Below, piece by piece: positions 7,201 through 14,935 of a DNA stretch of 30,395 bases (positions within the stretch are counted from its first letter, which is position 1; every line of letters begins with the position of its first letter). A program made the position numbers and the translations under genes. A model generated the notes under the pieces. The model had not been told where the DNA came from and made no database searches. It worked only from the letters and a program-made list of their open reading frames with translations. Source of the stretch: CAZSPT01 sp964608895 (GTDB taxonomy: Bacteria > Patescibacteriota > Patescibacteriia > 2-01-FULL-39-33); NCBI GenBank assembly GCA_964608895.1, contig CAZSPT010000005.1, positions 1 to 30,395 on the forward strand, read 5' to 3'.

Positions 7201-8475
7201 ATGTTCGGAAAACTGATTCAAATTTGGAAAATTAAAGATTTACGGAATAGTATTTTATTTGTTTTGGGAATTTTAGTGATTTTCCGGTTGGCCGCTCATA
7301 TTCCAATTCCTGGAGTTGACCCGGTCGGTTTAAGGCAGTTTTTCGCTTCCAACCAACTACTCGGGCTGATGAATGTTTTTTCCGGCGGCAGTATGCAGAA
7401 TTTTTCGGTAGTAATGCTCGGAGTCGCTCCTTACATCACCGCTTCAATTATTTTCCAGCTTTTGACAATGGTTATTCCTCAACTGGAAGAGCTTTCCAAA
7501 GAAGGCCAATATGGCCGTCAGAAAATCAATCAATGGACTCGTTATTTGACGGTGCCGCTGGCGACGATTCAGTCTTTTGCGATGATTACTTTTGTCCGTC
7601 AATCTTCACCCGGTATTCTTCCGGATTTTAGCTCTTTGGAGATGGCGGTGGCTATCATTACTATTAGCGCCGGAACGGTTTTTTTAATGTGGCTTGGAGA
7701 ATTGATTTCCGAGAAGCATATTGGCAACGGAATTTCTTTGTTGATTTTTGCCGGAATTGTTTCCGGGTTGCCGATGGCCATTGGCAATATTTTTTACACT
7801 TTTGATCAGTCAAAAATTATTAATATGGTTATTTTTGCGGCAATTGCTTTAATCACCGTTGTCGGAGTGGTGATTATCACCGAGGGACAGCGGAATATTC
7901 CGATTTCTTATGCCCGCCGGGTTCGGGGGAATAAAATTTACGGGGGAACGGCGACTCATTTGCCGTTGCGAGTCAATCAGGCCGGAGTGATTCCGATTAT
8001 CTTCGCAATTGCGATAATTATGTTTCCGCCGATGATTGCTCAGCTGTTTTCTCGAGCTAAGAGCGATTGGGTGGCCGGAGCGGCTCAATGGGTAATTCAA
8101 ATTTTTGAAAATCAGCTGATTTACGGAATTATTTATTTTGTTCTGGTTGTTGTTTTTACTTATTTTTACACTTCGGTTGTTTTTCATCCCGACCAGATTT
8201 CCGAAAATCTTCAAAAACAGGGCGGTTTTATTCCGGGAATTCGGCCGGGACGTCAAACAGCCCAATATCTTCAATATGTTGTGGTTAGGATTGTTTTTGC
8301 CGGCGCCATTTTCTTAGGTATTATCGCTGTTTTGCCGATTATTACCGGCAAAATTACTGATATCGGTAATTTGGCGATTGGCGGCACCAGTTTACTGATT
8401 GTTGTTTCAGTGGTTATTGAAACGGTTAATCAGATAAATTCCCAACTTTCAATGAGAGATTATGAAGAAATTTAA
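7201..8475 (+). CDS. secY: Protein translocase subunit SecY
   Basis: SecY is the channel of the SecYEG translocon in the cytoplasmic membrane. The 424-residue product has the N-terminal cytosolic helix (IWKIKDLRNSILFVLGILVI), RLAAHIPIPGVD, the plug and TM2 region with MLGVAPYITASIIFQLL, GQYGRQKINQWTRYLT, and the cytosolic loop IPISYARRVRGNKIYGG before LPLRVNQAGVIPIIFA. Ten hydrophobic segments are spread through the length, as in the family. It ends the ribosomal transcription unit: a strong terminator begins 18 bases after the stop. It will export the lipoprotein, protease and carboxypeptidase found downstream. Confidence 0.98.
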   Translation: MFGKLIQIWKIKDLRNSILFVLGILVIFRLAAHIPIPGVDPVGLRQFFASNQLLGLMNVFSGGSMQNFSVVMLGVAPYITASIIFQLLTMVIPQLEELSKEGQYGRQKINQWTRYLTVPLATIQSFAMITFVRQSSPGILPDFSSLEMAVAIITISAGTVFLMWLGELISEKHIGNGISLLIFAGIVSGLPMAIGNIFYTFDQSKIINMVIFAAIALITVVGVVIITEGQRNIPISYARRVRGNKIYGGTATHLPLRVNQAGVIPIIFAIAIIMFPPMIAQLFSRAKSDWVAGAAQWVIQIFENQLIYGIIYFVLVVVFTYFYTSVVFHPDQISENLQKQGGFIPGIRPGRQTAQYLQYVVVRIVFAGAIFLGIIAVLPIITGKITDIGNLAIGGTSLLIVVSVVIETVNQINSQLSMRDYEEI

Positions 8476-8492
8476 TTGATTTGGTTTTTTTG

Positions 8493-8523
8493 AAAAATCC
8501 GCCGAAACTGGCGGATTTTTTTT
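8493..8523 (+). terminator. Intrinsic terminator after secY
   Basis: An 11-bp stem (AAAAATCCGCC / GGCGGATTTTT) with a 6-base loop GAAACT is followed by a run of T that reaches eight. It separates the ribosomal operon from adk. Confidence 0.92.
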
Positions 8524-8595
8524 AAATCGGGTACAATAAAATCATTATTATCAGTTGTTTCGACGGCCGCGAAAATTCATTAACTATTATAAATT

Positions 8596-9279
8596 ATGCC
8601 CCAAAACAATAAACCGTTTGAAATTGTTATTCTCGGACCGCCGGTTTCCGGCAAAGGCACTCAAGCAAGGCTTTTTTCCGAGACTTTTGATATTCCCCAT
8701 GTTTCAGCAGGCCAGCTTCTTCATCAAATTAAAGATGAAAAAAACAATCCTCTTTCAGCTGAAGTGGCTGAAAAAATGAAAGCTGGCAAATTGGTTTCCG
8801 ACGAACTAATCAATAAATTGATTCTTGAGCGGTTAAGCCAGCCGGATTGCCGCCATGGTTTTCTTCTTGACGGTTATCCCCGGACGATTGTTCAAGCTGA
8901 AATTCTGGATAAAAATTCTGATTTAGACTATCTTTTTCTAATTAAAGTTTCTAACCAAACAGTGGTTGAGCGGATTAGCGGCCGTCGAATTTGTCCGGCT
9001 GGCCATACTTGGCATTTGAAATATTCTCCGCCGAAGCGGGAAAGCGTTTGCGATATTTGCGGCCAAACTCTTTTTCAGCGGGATGACGACCGTCCGGAAG
9101 TCGCCGAGGAACGATTAAAGGTTTATCATCGCCGCATGGCTCCGATTATTGAATTTTACCTGCGGAAGAAGATGCTTTTGGAAATCAATGGTGAACAGAA
9201 TATTGAAAAAGTTTTTCAGGAGATGATTCGTTATTTAGTTTATGATTTAAGGAATAAAGCTTTTGGAAATAATGATTAG
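8596..9279 (+). CDS. adk: Adenylate kinase
   Basis: Converts AMP and ATP to two ADP in the cytosol. The P-loop is GPPVSGKGTQ at residues 14-23. The AMP-binding segment has HVSAGQLL and GYPRTIVQAEILD. The LID (about 130-165) reads RRICPAGHTWH ... CDICG ... RDDDRPE, the zinc-LID layout with three Cys and a probable His ligand where other enzymes have a fourth Cys. 227 residues, long form. The start ATG 8596 gives 13 residues before the first strand. The gene overlaps map by 8 bases, implying translational coupling, in the conserved secY-adk-map order. Confidence 0.95.
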   Translation: MPQNNKPFEIVILGPPVSGKGTQARLFSETFDIPHVSAGQLLHQIKDEKNNPLSAEVAEKMKAGKLVSDELINKLILERLSQPDCRHGFLLDGYPRTIVQAEILDKNSDLDYLFLIKVSNQTVVERISGRRICPAGHTWHLKYSPPKRESVCDICGQTLFQRDDDRPEVAEERLKVYHRRMAPIIEFYLRKKMLLEINGEQNIEKVFQEMIRYLVYDLRNKAFGNND

Positions 9280-10039
9280 CTTAAAAAATTCCAAAGAAAT
9301 TGAAATTATGGCCGCCGGCGGAAAAATTCTTTCTGAAGTGATTACTCGGACGGCCAAAAAGGCTGTTCCCGGTAATGATACCCAATCTTTGGATAATTTT
9401 GCCCGGCAGTTAATCGCCGAGCGGGGAGGCCGGCCGAGTTTTCAGGGTTATCAAGCTTCTTGGGCTAAATGTTCTTTTCCGGCGGCGATTTGCGTTTCAA
9501 TCAATAATGAGATTGTCCATGGAATTCCTGATTCAGCCCGGATTATTAAAACTGGCGATATTGTCAGTATTGACTGTGGCTTGGAATACCGGGGTTATTT
9601 TACCGATGCCGCTCGGACGGTTTTCGTCGGCCGGCCGGATTTAGAATCAGAAAAATTAGTTGCCGCTGTCCGCCGAGCTCTTGACAAAGGAATTTCCAAA
9701 ATTAAGCCGGGTGCTTGGCTTTCTGAAGTTTCCCGGTCAATTGGGGGGATTATTGAAAATTCTGGTTTGGCGGTTATCCGCCAATTAGTCGGCCACGGAG
9801 TCGGTCATAAACTTCATGAACCGCCTCAAATTCCTAATTTTTGGGACGGCGGCTGGTCAGATTTAAAGTTGGAGCCGGGAATGACTTTGGCTTTGGAGCC
9901 GATGGCGGCCGTCGGTTCCAGTCAAATAAAAACCGCTTCCGACGGCTGGACGGTCTTAACTGTTGACGGCGGCCGAGCGGCTCATTTTGAGGATACTGTC
10001 GCGGTAATCGCCGGCGGCCGGAAAGTCTTGACCAGGTAA
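9272..10039 (+). CDS. map: Methionine aminopeptidase type I
   Basis: Removes the N-terminal methionine from new proteins. ATG 9272 (MISLKNSKEIEIMAAGGKIL) overlaps the adk end by 8 bases; the upstream TTG 9263 would only add three residues. All dinuclear-metal ligands are visible: the Asp of SIDCG, the Asp of GYFTDAART, the His of GHGVGHKLHEPP, the Glu of ALEPM and the Glu of HFEDTVAV. The substrate-binding His of IVHGIPD is also present. There is no N-terminal zinc-finger extension. 255 residues, normal for type Ia. The usual downstream infA/rpmJ are missing; ruvX follows after 51 bases. Confidence 0.97.
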   Translation: MISLKNSKEIEIMAAGGKILSEVITRTAKKAVPGNDTQSLDNFARQLIAERGGRPSFQGYQASWAKCSFPAAICVSINNEIVHGIPDSARIIKTGDIVSIDCGLEYRGYFTDAARTVFVGRPDLESEKLVAAVRRALDKGISKIKPGAWLSEVSRSIGGIIENSGLAVIRQLVGHGVGHKLHEPPQIPNFWDGGWSDLKLEPGMTLALEPMAAVGSSQIKTASDGWTVLTVDGGRAAHFEDTVAVIAGGRKVLTR

Positions 10040-10090
10040 ATCGTTCATTTTTGCAAGGGGGTCGGCTTATATTTTAAAGGTTATTTTTAT

Positions 10091-10504
10091 ATGAAATTAC
10101 TCGGAATTGACTATGGCGGTTCCAAGGTTGGTTTGGCGGTTGGTGACAGCGAAAATCAACTTGCCTGGCCTTATAAAATAATCAATTATTGTTCTTGGAA
10201 ATCGCTCATTAAGGAGATTCGGGAAATTTGCCGTCAAGAAGAGGTCGGCAAGATAGTTGTCGGCCTGCCGCTCGGACTGGCTTCCCAGCCGTCGCCTCAA
10301 TCGGAAATTGTCAATAAATTTATCAACCGGCTCAGAAAAAATTTTAAAATTCCGGTAATTGATTGGGATGAGCGTTTTACTACTTGTCAAGCTAAGAAAA
10401 TGATTGGCCGGGGCCGGGAAGACGCCGCTGCCGCAATGCTTATCCTTCAGGCTTATTTGGATTATCAATCCAATTCAAGCCGGCCGGCGGATCAGGAAAA
10501 ATAA
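10091..10504 (+). CDS. ruvX: YqgF/RuvX-family RNase H-like nuclease
   Basis: A small RNase H-fold protein of the family known as YqgF/RuvX, linked to 16S rRNA 5'-end processing and proposed as a Holliday junction resolvase. The first catalytic Asp is in LGIDYGGSKVGLAV at the N-terminus. VVGLPLGL follows around residue 55, the Glu-containing DERFTT near residue 97, and the last acidic position in GREDAAAAMLILQAYLD. 137 residues, complete. The leader has AAAGG about ten bases before ATG, the closest thing to a Shine-Dalgarno among the housekeeping genes. recO follows after 8 bases. Confidence 0.9.
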   Translation: MKLLGIDYGGSKVGLAVGDSENQLAWPYKIINYCSWKSLIKEIREICRQEEVGKIVVGLPLGLASQPSPQSEIVNKFINRLRKNFKIPVIDWDERFTTCQAKKMIGRGREDAAAAMLILQAYLDYQSNSSRPADQEK

Positions 10505-10512
10505 ATTGGCTT

Positions 10513-11086
10513 ATGGCGACTTATTTGACTGCCGGAATTACTTTAAAAAAAGAATATTATAATGAATTTGACTGTCAGTATGTTATTTTTAGCGACGAGT
10601 TTGGGAAATTACCGGCGGNNNNNNNNNNCTAAAGGCGGAAAAAAGCCGACTTCTAAGCTTGCTCCCCATCTTGAGACTTTTTTGGTTTTTCGGTTGATGT
10701 TTGCTTGGGGAGTTACTGCCGCCAGAATCGGAGCGGTTGAAATTCTTGAAAATTATTCTGAAAGTTCAAAAGATTTAACCAAGCTGGCCGTTGCCGGATA
10801 TTTTTTGGAAGCAGTTGATCTTTTAATGCCTTATCAAGCTAAAGATCGTCAGGTTTTCCGGTTTTTAGTCGGTTTTTTTAAAAATTTGGCGGTTAGCCGG
10901 ACCCCTCAAGAAAGTTTGGCGGTTTTAAATAAATTTTCTTTTTATTTTTTAAGTTATCTTGGATATTGTCCGGTTATTAAATCGGCCAGCCAGCGAAAAC
11001 TTGTTTTTGAGCTTGACCAGCTGGTCAGAATGGTTTCTGACCGAGAAACCAAAAAAATTAAAGTTTTAGCGAAAATTTTTAGGTAA
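10513..11086 (+). CDS. recO: DNA repair protein RecO, short form, split by an assembly gap
   Basis: RecO loads RecA onto SSB-coated DNA with RecR. ATG 10513 opens MATYLTAGITLKKEYYNEFD and runs to FGKLPA just before the gap: this is the RecO OB-fold N-terminus. After the gap KGGKKPTSKLAPHLE continues the same motif in a different frame, so the true gap is a multiple of three, probably three bases, not ten. An apparent start at 10562 reads the first part out of frame and is wrong. The C-terminal helical domain ends near FLSYLGYCPVI without the usual Cys-rich zinc segment. About 188 residues compared with roughly 240 in typical RecO; the short form looks genuine because the stop lies just before the aspS promoter. 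Confidence 0.88.
10619..10628. other. Assembly gap (10 N) inside recO
   Basis: Ten N between FGKLPA (frame of 10513) and KGGKKPTSKL (shifted frame). Joining the two conserved halves needs a true gap that is a multiple of three, which shows that the ten N are a placeholder. Confidence 0.97.
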
Positions 11087-11092
11087 TTTTTC

Positions 11093-11121
11093 TTGTCAAA
11101 AAAATTTTTTTTTATTATAAT
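11093..11121 (+). promoter_or_regulatory. Sigma-70 type promoter for aspS
   Basis: TTGTCA (11093-11098), 17-base spacer, TATAAT (11116-11121), 34 bases before the aspS ATG and just after the recO stop. Box match and spacing are near consensus. Confidence 0.85.
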
Positions 11122-11155
11122 AAACTCAATTAAATAATCGTTAATTTTTAGTTTT

Positions 11156-12580
11156 ATGGTCAGGACGCTGGCGGCTGAAACGGAAAAAAAATCCGGCCGG
11201 CGGGTTAAAGCGGCCGGCTGGGTTCAAAGTCGCCGAGACCACGGTAAAATTATCTTTATTGATCTTCGCGACCGGAGCGGACTACTCCAGGTCGTTTTCA
11301 CTCTTGATAATAAAAAAGTTTGCCAAACCGCTCAAAAGCTTCGGCCTGAATTTGTAATTGAAGTTGTTGGCCGAGTCGGCGACCGGCCGGAAAAAATGGT
11401 TAATTCGGAAATTGTTTCCGGAAAAATTGAGTTGATTGCCGAAAAGTTAACGATTTTAAGCGAGGCAAAGACTCCGCCGTTTGAAATTGAAAAAGACAGC
11501 TCTAAGGTCGCCGAGGAAATTCGGTTAAAGTATCGTTATCTTGATCTCTGGACCGCTCGGATGAAAAAAAATCTTTCTCTTCGTCACCAGACAATTTTTT
11601 TTATCAGAAACTATCTTGCCAAGCGGGACTTTCTTGAAATTCAAACTCCGATTCTTTCAAAATCCACTCCTGAAGGCGCTCGGGATTATCTTGTCCCTTC
11701 ACGACTGCATTCGGGAAAGTTTTTTGCCCTTCCCCAGTCGCCCCAGCAGTATAAGCAGCTTTTAATGGTCGCCGGTTTTGAGAAATATTTTCAGATCGCT
11801 CCTTGTTTCCGGGACGAAGATGCCCGGGCCGACCGCAGCCCCGGGGAATTTTACCAGCTTGATTTGGAGATGTCTTTTATTATCCAGGAAGATATTTTAA
11901 AGTTGGTTGAGAAGTTGTTCACCGCTTTAGTCAAGAAAATTTTCCCGGAAAAGCGTTTGACGTTTAAACCTTGGCCGCGGCTGAGCTATCATCAGGCAAT
12001 TAAGGAATACGGCACCGATAGTCCCGACCTTCGCCGGGATAAGAACGATCCTAATGAACTTGCTTTTGCCTGGGTAATTGATTTTCCTTTGTTTGTCCGC
12101 CAGTCCCGGGATGATTTTTTCCATGGAGCCGGCGAAAAATACGCTCCTTCTCACCATATGTTCACCGCTCCGAAAAAGGAAGATATTCCTTTGCTTGAAA
12201 AAGATCCTTTGAAAGTCCGTTCTTATCAGCATGATTTGGTTTTGAACGGCTATGAAGTCGGCGGTGGCAGCGTTAGAATCAGTGATTCCAAGATTCAGGA
12301 AAAAGTTTTTGACTTAATTGGTTTTACTGCCGAACAAAAAGAGCAGTTTCGCCATCTCCTGCGGGCTTTTCAATACGGAGTGCCACCGCACGGAGGGATT
12401 GCTCCTGGTTTGGATCGTTTTTTAATGGTTGCCGCCAACCAGCCGAGTCTTCGGGAAATGGTCGCTTTTCCGCTTACAAGTGAAGCTTATGATCCAATGA
12501 TGGATTCTCCTTCGGCCGTTTCTCAAGAACAGCTTAATGAAGTTCATCTTGAAATTAAGAAAGAATCAGAGGAAGAATAA
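11156..12580 (+). CDS. aspS: Aspartate--tRNA ligase lacking the GAD insertion domain
   Basis: Charges tRNA-Asp with aspartate. The N-terminal OB anticodon domain has AAGWVQSRRDHGKIIFIDLR. Class II motif 2 reads FRDEDARADRSPGEFYQLD and motif 3 GIAPGLDRFLM. SPQQYKQLLM and the flipping-loop region are present. At 474 residues it is over 100 shorter than usual bacterial AspRS: YGTDSPDLR is joined almost directly to FAWVIDFPLF, so the GAD domain that normally lies between motifs 2 and 3 is missing. No stop or frame break marks the deletion, so it is a genuine short enzyme. Whether it is discriminating or also makes Asp-tRNA-Asn cannot be read from the sequence alone. It heads a unit driven by the promoter at 11093. 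Confidence 0.96.
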   Translation: MVRTLAAETEKKSGRRVKAAGWVQSRRDHGKIIFIDLRDRSGLLQVVFTLDNKKVCQTAQKLRPEFVIEVVGRVGDRPEKMVNSEIVSGKIELIAEKLTILSEAKTPPFEIEKDSSKVAEEIRLKYRYLDLWTARMKKNLSLRHQTIFFIRNYLAKRDFLEIQTPILSKSTPEGARDYLVPSRLHSGKFFALPQSPQQYKQLLMVAGFEKYFQIAPCFRDEDARADRSPGEFYQLDLEMSFIIQEDILKLVEKLFTALVKKIFPEKRLTFKPWPRLSYHQAIKEYGTDSPDLRRDKNDPNELAFAWVIDFPLFVRQSRDDFFHGAGEKYAPSHHMFTAPKKEDIPLLEKDPLKVRSYQHDLVLNGYEVGGGSVRISDSKIQEKVFDLIGFTAEQKEQFRHLLRAFQYGVPPHGGIAPGLDRFLMVAANQPSLREMVAFPLTSEAYDPMMDSPSAVSQEQLNEVHLEIKKESEEE

Positions 12581-12589
12581 TTTTAAAAT

Positions 12590-13261
12590 ATGAAAATCAG
12601 TTTTGCCGAAGTCAAAGCTAATTCCAAAATTGCCGGTTTTATCAGTCAAACTGAAAAATATTTGGATGCCCTTGGTTATACCGACCATGGTTTCCGGCAC
12701 GCTGAAATAGTTGCCGAGCGCGGTCGTTATCTTGCTGAAAAAATCGGTTTAAGCCAGAAAGATCAGGAATTGGCGGCAATTGCCGGCTATTGCCACGACA
12801 TGGCCAATTTTCTCGGTCGGGAGCAGCATCATTATTGGGCGGCGATTTTTTTCTCCCAGATTTTTCTTCCAAAAGTTGAGCAATCTGAAAAAATTGCCGA
12901 GATAATGCAGGCAATTGTCACTCACGACAAAAATTCTCTAAAAATCGTTAATAAAATTTCGGCTATTTTAGTTTTGGCTGATAAATCAGATGTTCATCGG
13001 GATCGGGCCAAGAATAGTTCTCAGAAAAATTTAAAAACTGATATTCATGAACGGGTAAATTATTCAGTAACTAAAAATATTTTTCGAGTTGATCGCCGAA
13101 GGCGAAAAATTATTCTAAAGTTGAAAATTGACCCCAAAGTAACCGATCCTCTGGAATATTTTGAAATTTTCGTTGATCGGATGGTTTTTTGCCGGCTGGC
13201 CGCCGAGTATCTTAAGTATAAGTTTGTTTTAATTATCAACGATTTTAAGCTTTCTTCTTAA
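12590..13261 (+). CDS. HD-domain metal-dependent hydrolase
   Basis: A 223-residue protein with the HD layout: an early His in YTDHGFRHAEIV (about residue 25-35), the His-Asp pair in GYCHDMANF (about 68), further His in REQHHYW and VTHDKN, and the late Asp in LVLADKSDVHRDRA (about 128). These are the usual metal ligands of HD phosphohydrolases. It resembles predicted HD hydrolases of the COG2316 kind, but the substrate (nucleotide, cyclic nucleotide or other phosphoester) is not evident. It follows aspS by 9 bases and precedes a small basic protein by one base, so it is probably co-transcribed. Confidence 0.8.
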   Translation: MKISFAEVKANSKIAGFISQTEKYLDALGYTDHGFRHAEIVAERGRYLAEKIGLSQKDQELAAIAGYCHDMANFLGREQHHYWAAIFFSQIFLPKVEQSEKIAEIMQAIVTHDKNSLKIVNKISAILVLADKSDVHRDRAKNSSQKNLKTDIHERVNYSVTKNIFRVDRRRRKIILKLKIDPKVTDPLEYFEIFVDRMVFCRLAAEYLKYKFVLIINDFKLSS

Positions 13262-13262
13262 G

Positions 13263-13583
13263 ATGTCTCTGTCAAAACTTCAAAAGTATATTTTGCGCCG
13301 GGGATTGGAAGGCAAAAATTTTACCGTTTCCAAAGAAATTTTGAATCGTTTTTATCAAACCAAAAAAAAGCTGCCGGCTGCCAGAGATCAATCAAATATC
13401 ATCGCTAAAAGCGCTTCTCGACTGGTTAATCGGGGACTGGTAAAAGCGGTTGGAGTTAAGACGGCCGAGAAATGGTTTTTAAAAAAATTGGTTCTGACTG
13501 CTCGGGGCGTTCGCCGGGCAAAAGAACTGCTCGGTCGGCAGTCAAGCTTGCCATTTCGCGAAAAATCCAAGCGGAATAAATAA
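13263..13583 (+). CDS. Small basic protein, possible winged-helix
   Basis: A 106-residue protein I do not recognise. It is rich in Lys and Arg. The pattern of three helices followed by VNRGLVKAVG and WFLKKLVLTARGVRRAKELL looks like a winged-helix DNA-binding fold with a C-terminal helix (the LTxxGxxxA pattern is common at the end of such domains). The basic tail EKSKRNK ends the protein. It starts one base after the HD gene stop, so the two are likely translated together. DNA binding is an inference from fold pattern and charge only. Confidence 0.65.
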   Translation: MSLSKLQKYILRRGLEGKNFTVSKEILNRFYQTKKKLPAARDQSNIIAKSASRLVNRGLVKAVGVKTAEKWFLKKLVLTARGVRRAKELLGRQSSLPFREKSKRNK

Positions 13584-13601
13584 TAAATAAAAAATAATTT
13601 T

Positions 13602-14219
13602 ATGACCGTTCCAAAAAAAGTCAAAAAATATCTGGATGACAATCAGGTTAACTATCAAGAACTTGCTCACCGGACTGTCTATACCGCCTATGACGCCGCT
13701 CAAACCCTTAAAAAGGAGCTTAAAAACATTGCCAAGAACCTTTTAGTTGAAGTGGATAAATCCTATGTTTTAGTGGTAGTGCCGGCTAATAAAAAAATTG
13801 ATTTAAAGAAAATAAAGAAAGCTCTCGGGGCGAAAAAGGTTTCTATTCCCAAGGAAAACATCATGGTAAAAGTGCTTAAAGTTAAGCCGGGAGCGATTTC
13901 TTCGTTTGGTCGGCTCCATAAGCTGGAGACTTTGGTTGATAAGGCAATGCTTAATGTTCGTCAAGCGGTTTTTTCAACCGGCAGTTTCAGTAATAGCGTT
14001 TTAATGAAGGTTAAAGATTTTATTAAGTTGGAAGAAGCAAAATTAGCTTCGGTGGCGATGTCCGGCGGCTATAAAATTCCTCGGAAGACTAAGCGCCAAA
14101 TGAAACAAGTAATTAAAACTCAGCCCAAAAAAAAGCCGGCTAAAAAAACCGCCGGAAAGAAAACCGTTGCCGGGAAAAGAGCGACCAGCCGAAAAAGCCC
14201 TTTAAAAAAGAAAAAATAG
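13602..14219 (+). CDS. YbaK/ProX-like aminoacyl-tRNA deacylase domain with lysine-rich tail
   Basis: Residues 1-150 match the YbaK/ProX editing fold that hydrolyses mischarged aminoacyl-tRNA: HRTVYTAYDAAQTLKKEL, then IAKNLLVEVDKSYVLVVVPA with the conserved lysine of the IAK motif, then DLKKIKKALGAKKVSI, and PGAISSFGRL near residue 105. From about residue 157 to 205 there is a tail that is nearly half Lys/Arg, with repeats such as KKKPAKKTAGKK and KRATSRKSPLKKKK, like histone H1 or HU tails. YbaK proteins of about 160 residues normally lack this. The tail probably gives general RNA or DNA affinity. Substrate is unknown. Confidence 0.8.
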   Translation: MTVPKKVKKYLDDNQVNYQELAHRTVYTAYDAAQTLKKELKNIAKNLLVEVDKSYVLVVVPANKKIDLKKIKKALGAKKVSIPKENIMVKVLKVKPGAISSFGRLHKLETLVDKAMLNVRQAVFSTGSFSNSVLMKVKDFIKLEEAKLASVAMSGGYKIPRKTKRQMKQVIKTQPKKKPAKKTAGKKTVAGKRATSRKSPLKKKK

Positions 14220-14234
14220 TTTTGGTTGGCAAAT

Positions 14235-14933
14235 ATGGCCTATCAAGTTGAAATTCAAGAATTCCAAGGACCGCTTGACCTTTTACTTCAGTTTATTAAA
14301 GAGCGAAAATTGGACATTTCCCAAGTTTCTTTGGCAAAAGTCACTGATCAATATCTTAATTATCTTGACAACAGTCGGGAAATTAGTGCTTCGGAACTGG
14401 CTGATTTCCTGATTGTCGCCGCCAAATTGCTGGTGGTTAAGTCAAAACTGCTTTTGCCGGAATTAGTTGACGATGGGGAAGATGGTGCTGAAGAATTGGA
14501 GACTCAATTGAGATTTTATCAAGAATATTTGATTGCCAGCCAAGCGTTGGAAAAAATAATAAAGAAAAAAAATTTTTGTTTTAGCCGAGAAAAAATTGTC
14601 TGGCGCCAAGAGCCGGTTTTTAGCCCGCCGGCTAAACTTAAGCCTGCCGAGCTCGCCCAAGCTTTTGAAAGCGTCTTGAATCGGATTAATTATTTAGTTA
14701 ATCTTCCTCGGCGAATAGTTAGGCGGAATATTAGTTTAAAAAAAACCGTCGGTGAAATTCGCCGCCGGTTGGCCGGACGGCGCAAGATCAGTTTTCAAGA
14801 AATTCTTGCCCGGGCCAATTCTCGGGAAGAAGCCCTGGTTTCTTTTGTCGCTTTGCTTGAATTGATAAAAAATCAAGAGGCGGCAGTCAATCAAAAAGGA
14901 ATTTTTGACGAAATTTTTATTGAAAAAATTTAA
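14235..14933 (+). CDS. scpA: Segregation and condensation protein A
   Basis: ScpA is the kleisin of the bacterial SMC complex that organises and segregates the chromosome. The N-terminal signature is VEIQEFQGPLDLLLQFIKER then LDISQVSLAKVTDQYL; ELADFLIVAAKLLVVKSKLL LP follows. The C-terminal winged-helix has FQEILARANSREEALVSFVA LLEL. ATG 14235 is preferred over TTG 14226. The 232-residue product ends 2 bases before scpB, its functional partner. Confidence 0.93.
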   Translation: MAYQVEIQEFQGPLDLLLQFIKERKLDISQVSLAKVTDQYLNYLDNSREISASELADFLIVAAKLLVVKSKLLLPELVDDGEDGAEELETQLRFYQEYLIASQALEKIIKKKNFCFSREKIVWRQEPVFSPPAKLKPAELAQAFESVLNRINYLVNLPRRIVRRNISLKKTVGEIRRRLAGRRKISFQEILARANSREEALVSFVALLELIKNQEAAVNQKGIFDEIFIEKI

Positions 14934-14935
14934 TT

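Noticed and set aside
7849..8274. 141-codon antisense frame within secY
   Set aside because: The sense strand encodes unmistakable SecY; the antisense product is low-complexity and has no start signals.
8555..8779. 74-codon frame overlapping the adk start
   Set aside because: Overlaps the P-loop region of adk in another frame; no family features.
10097..10468. 123-codon antisense frame within ruvX
   Set aside because: Shadow of a conserved gene on the other strand.
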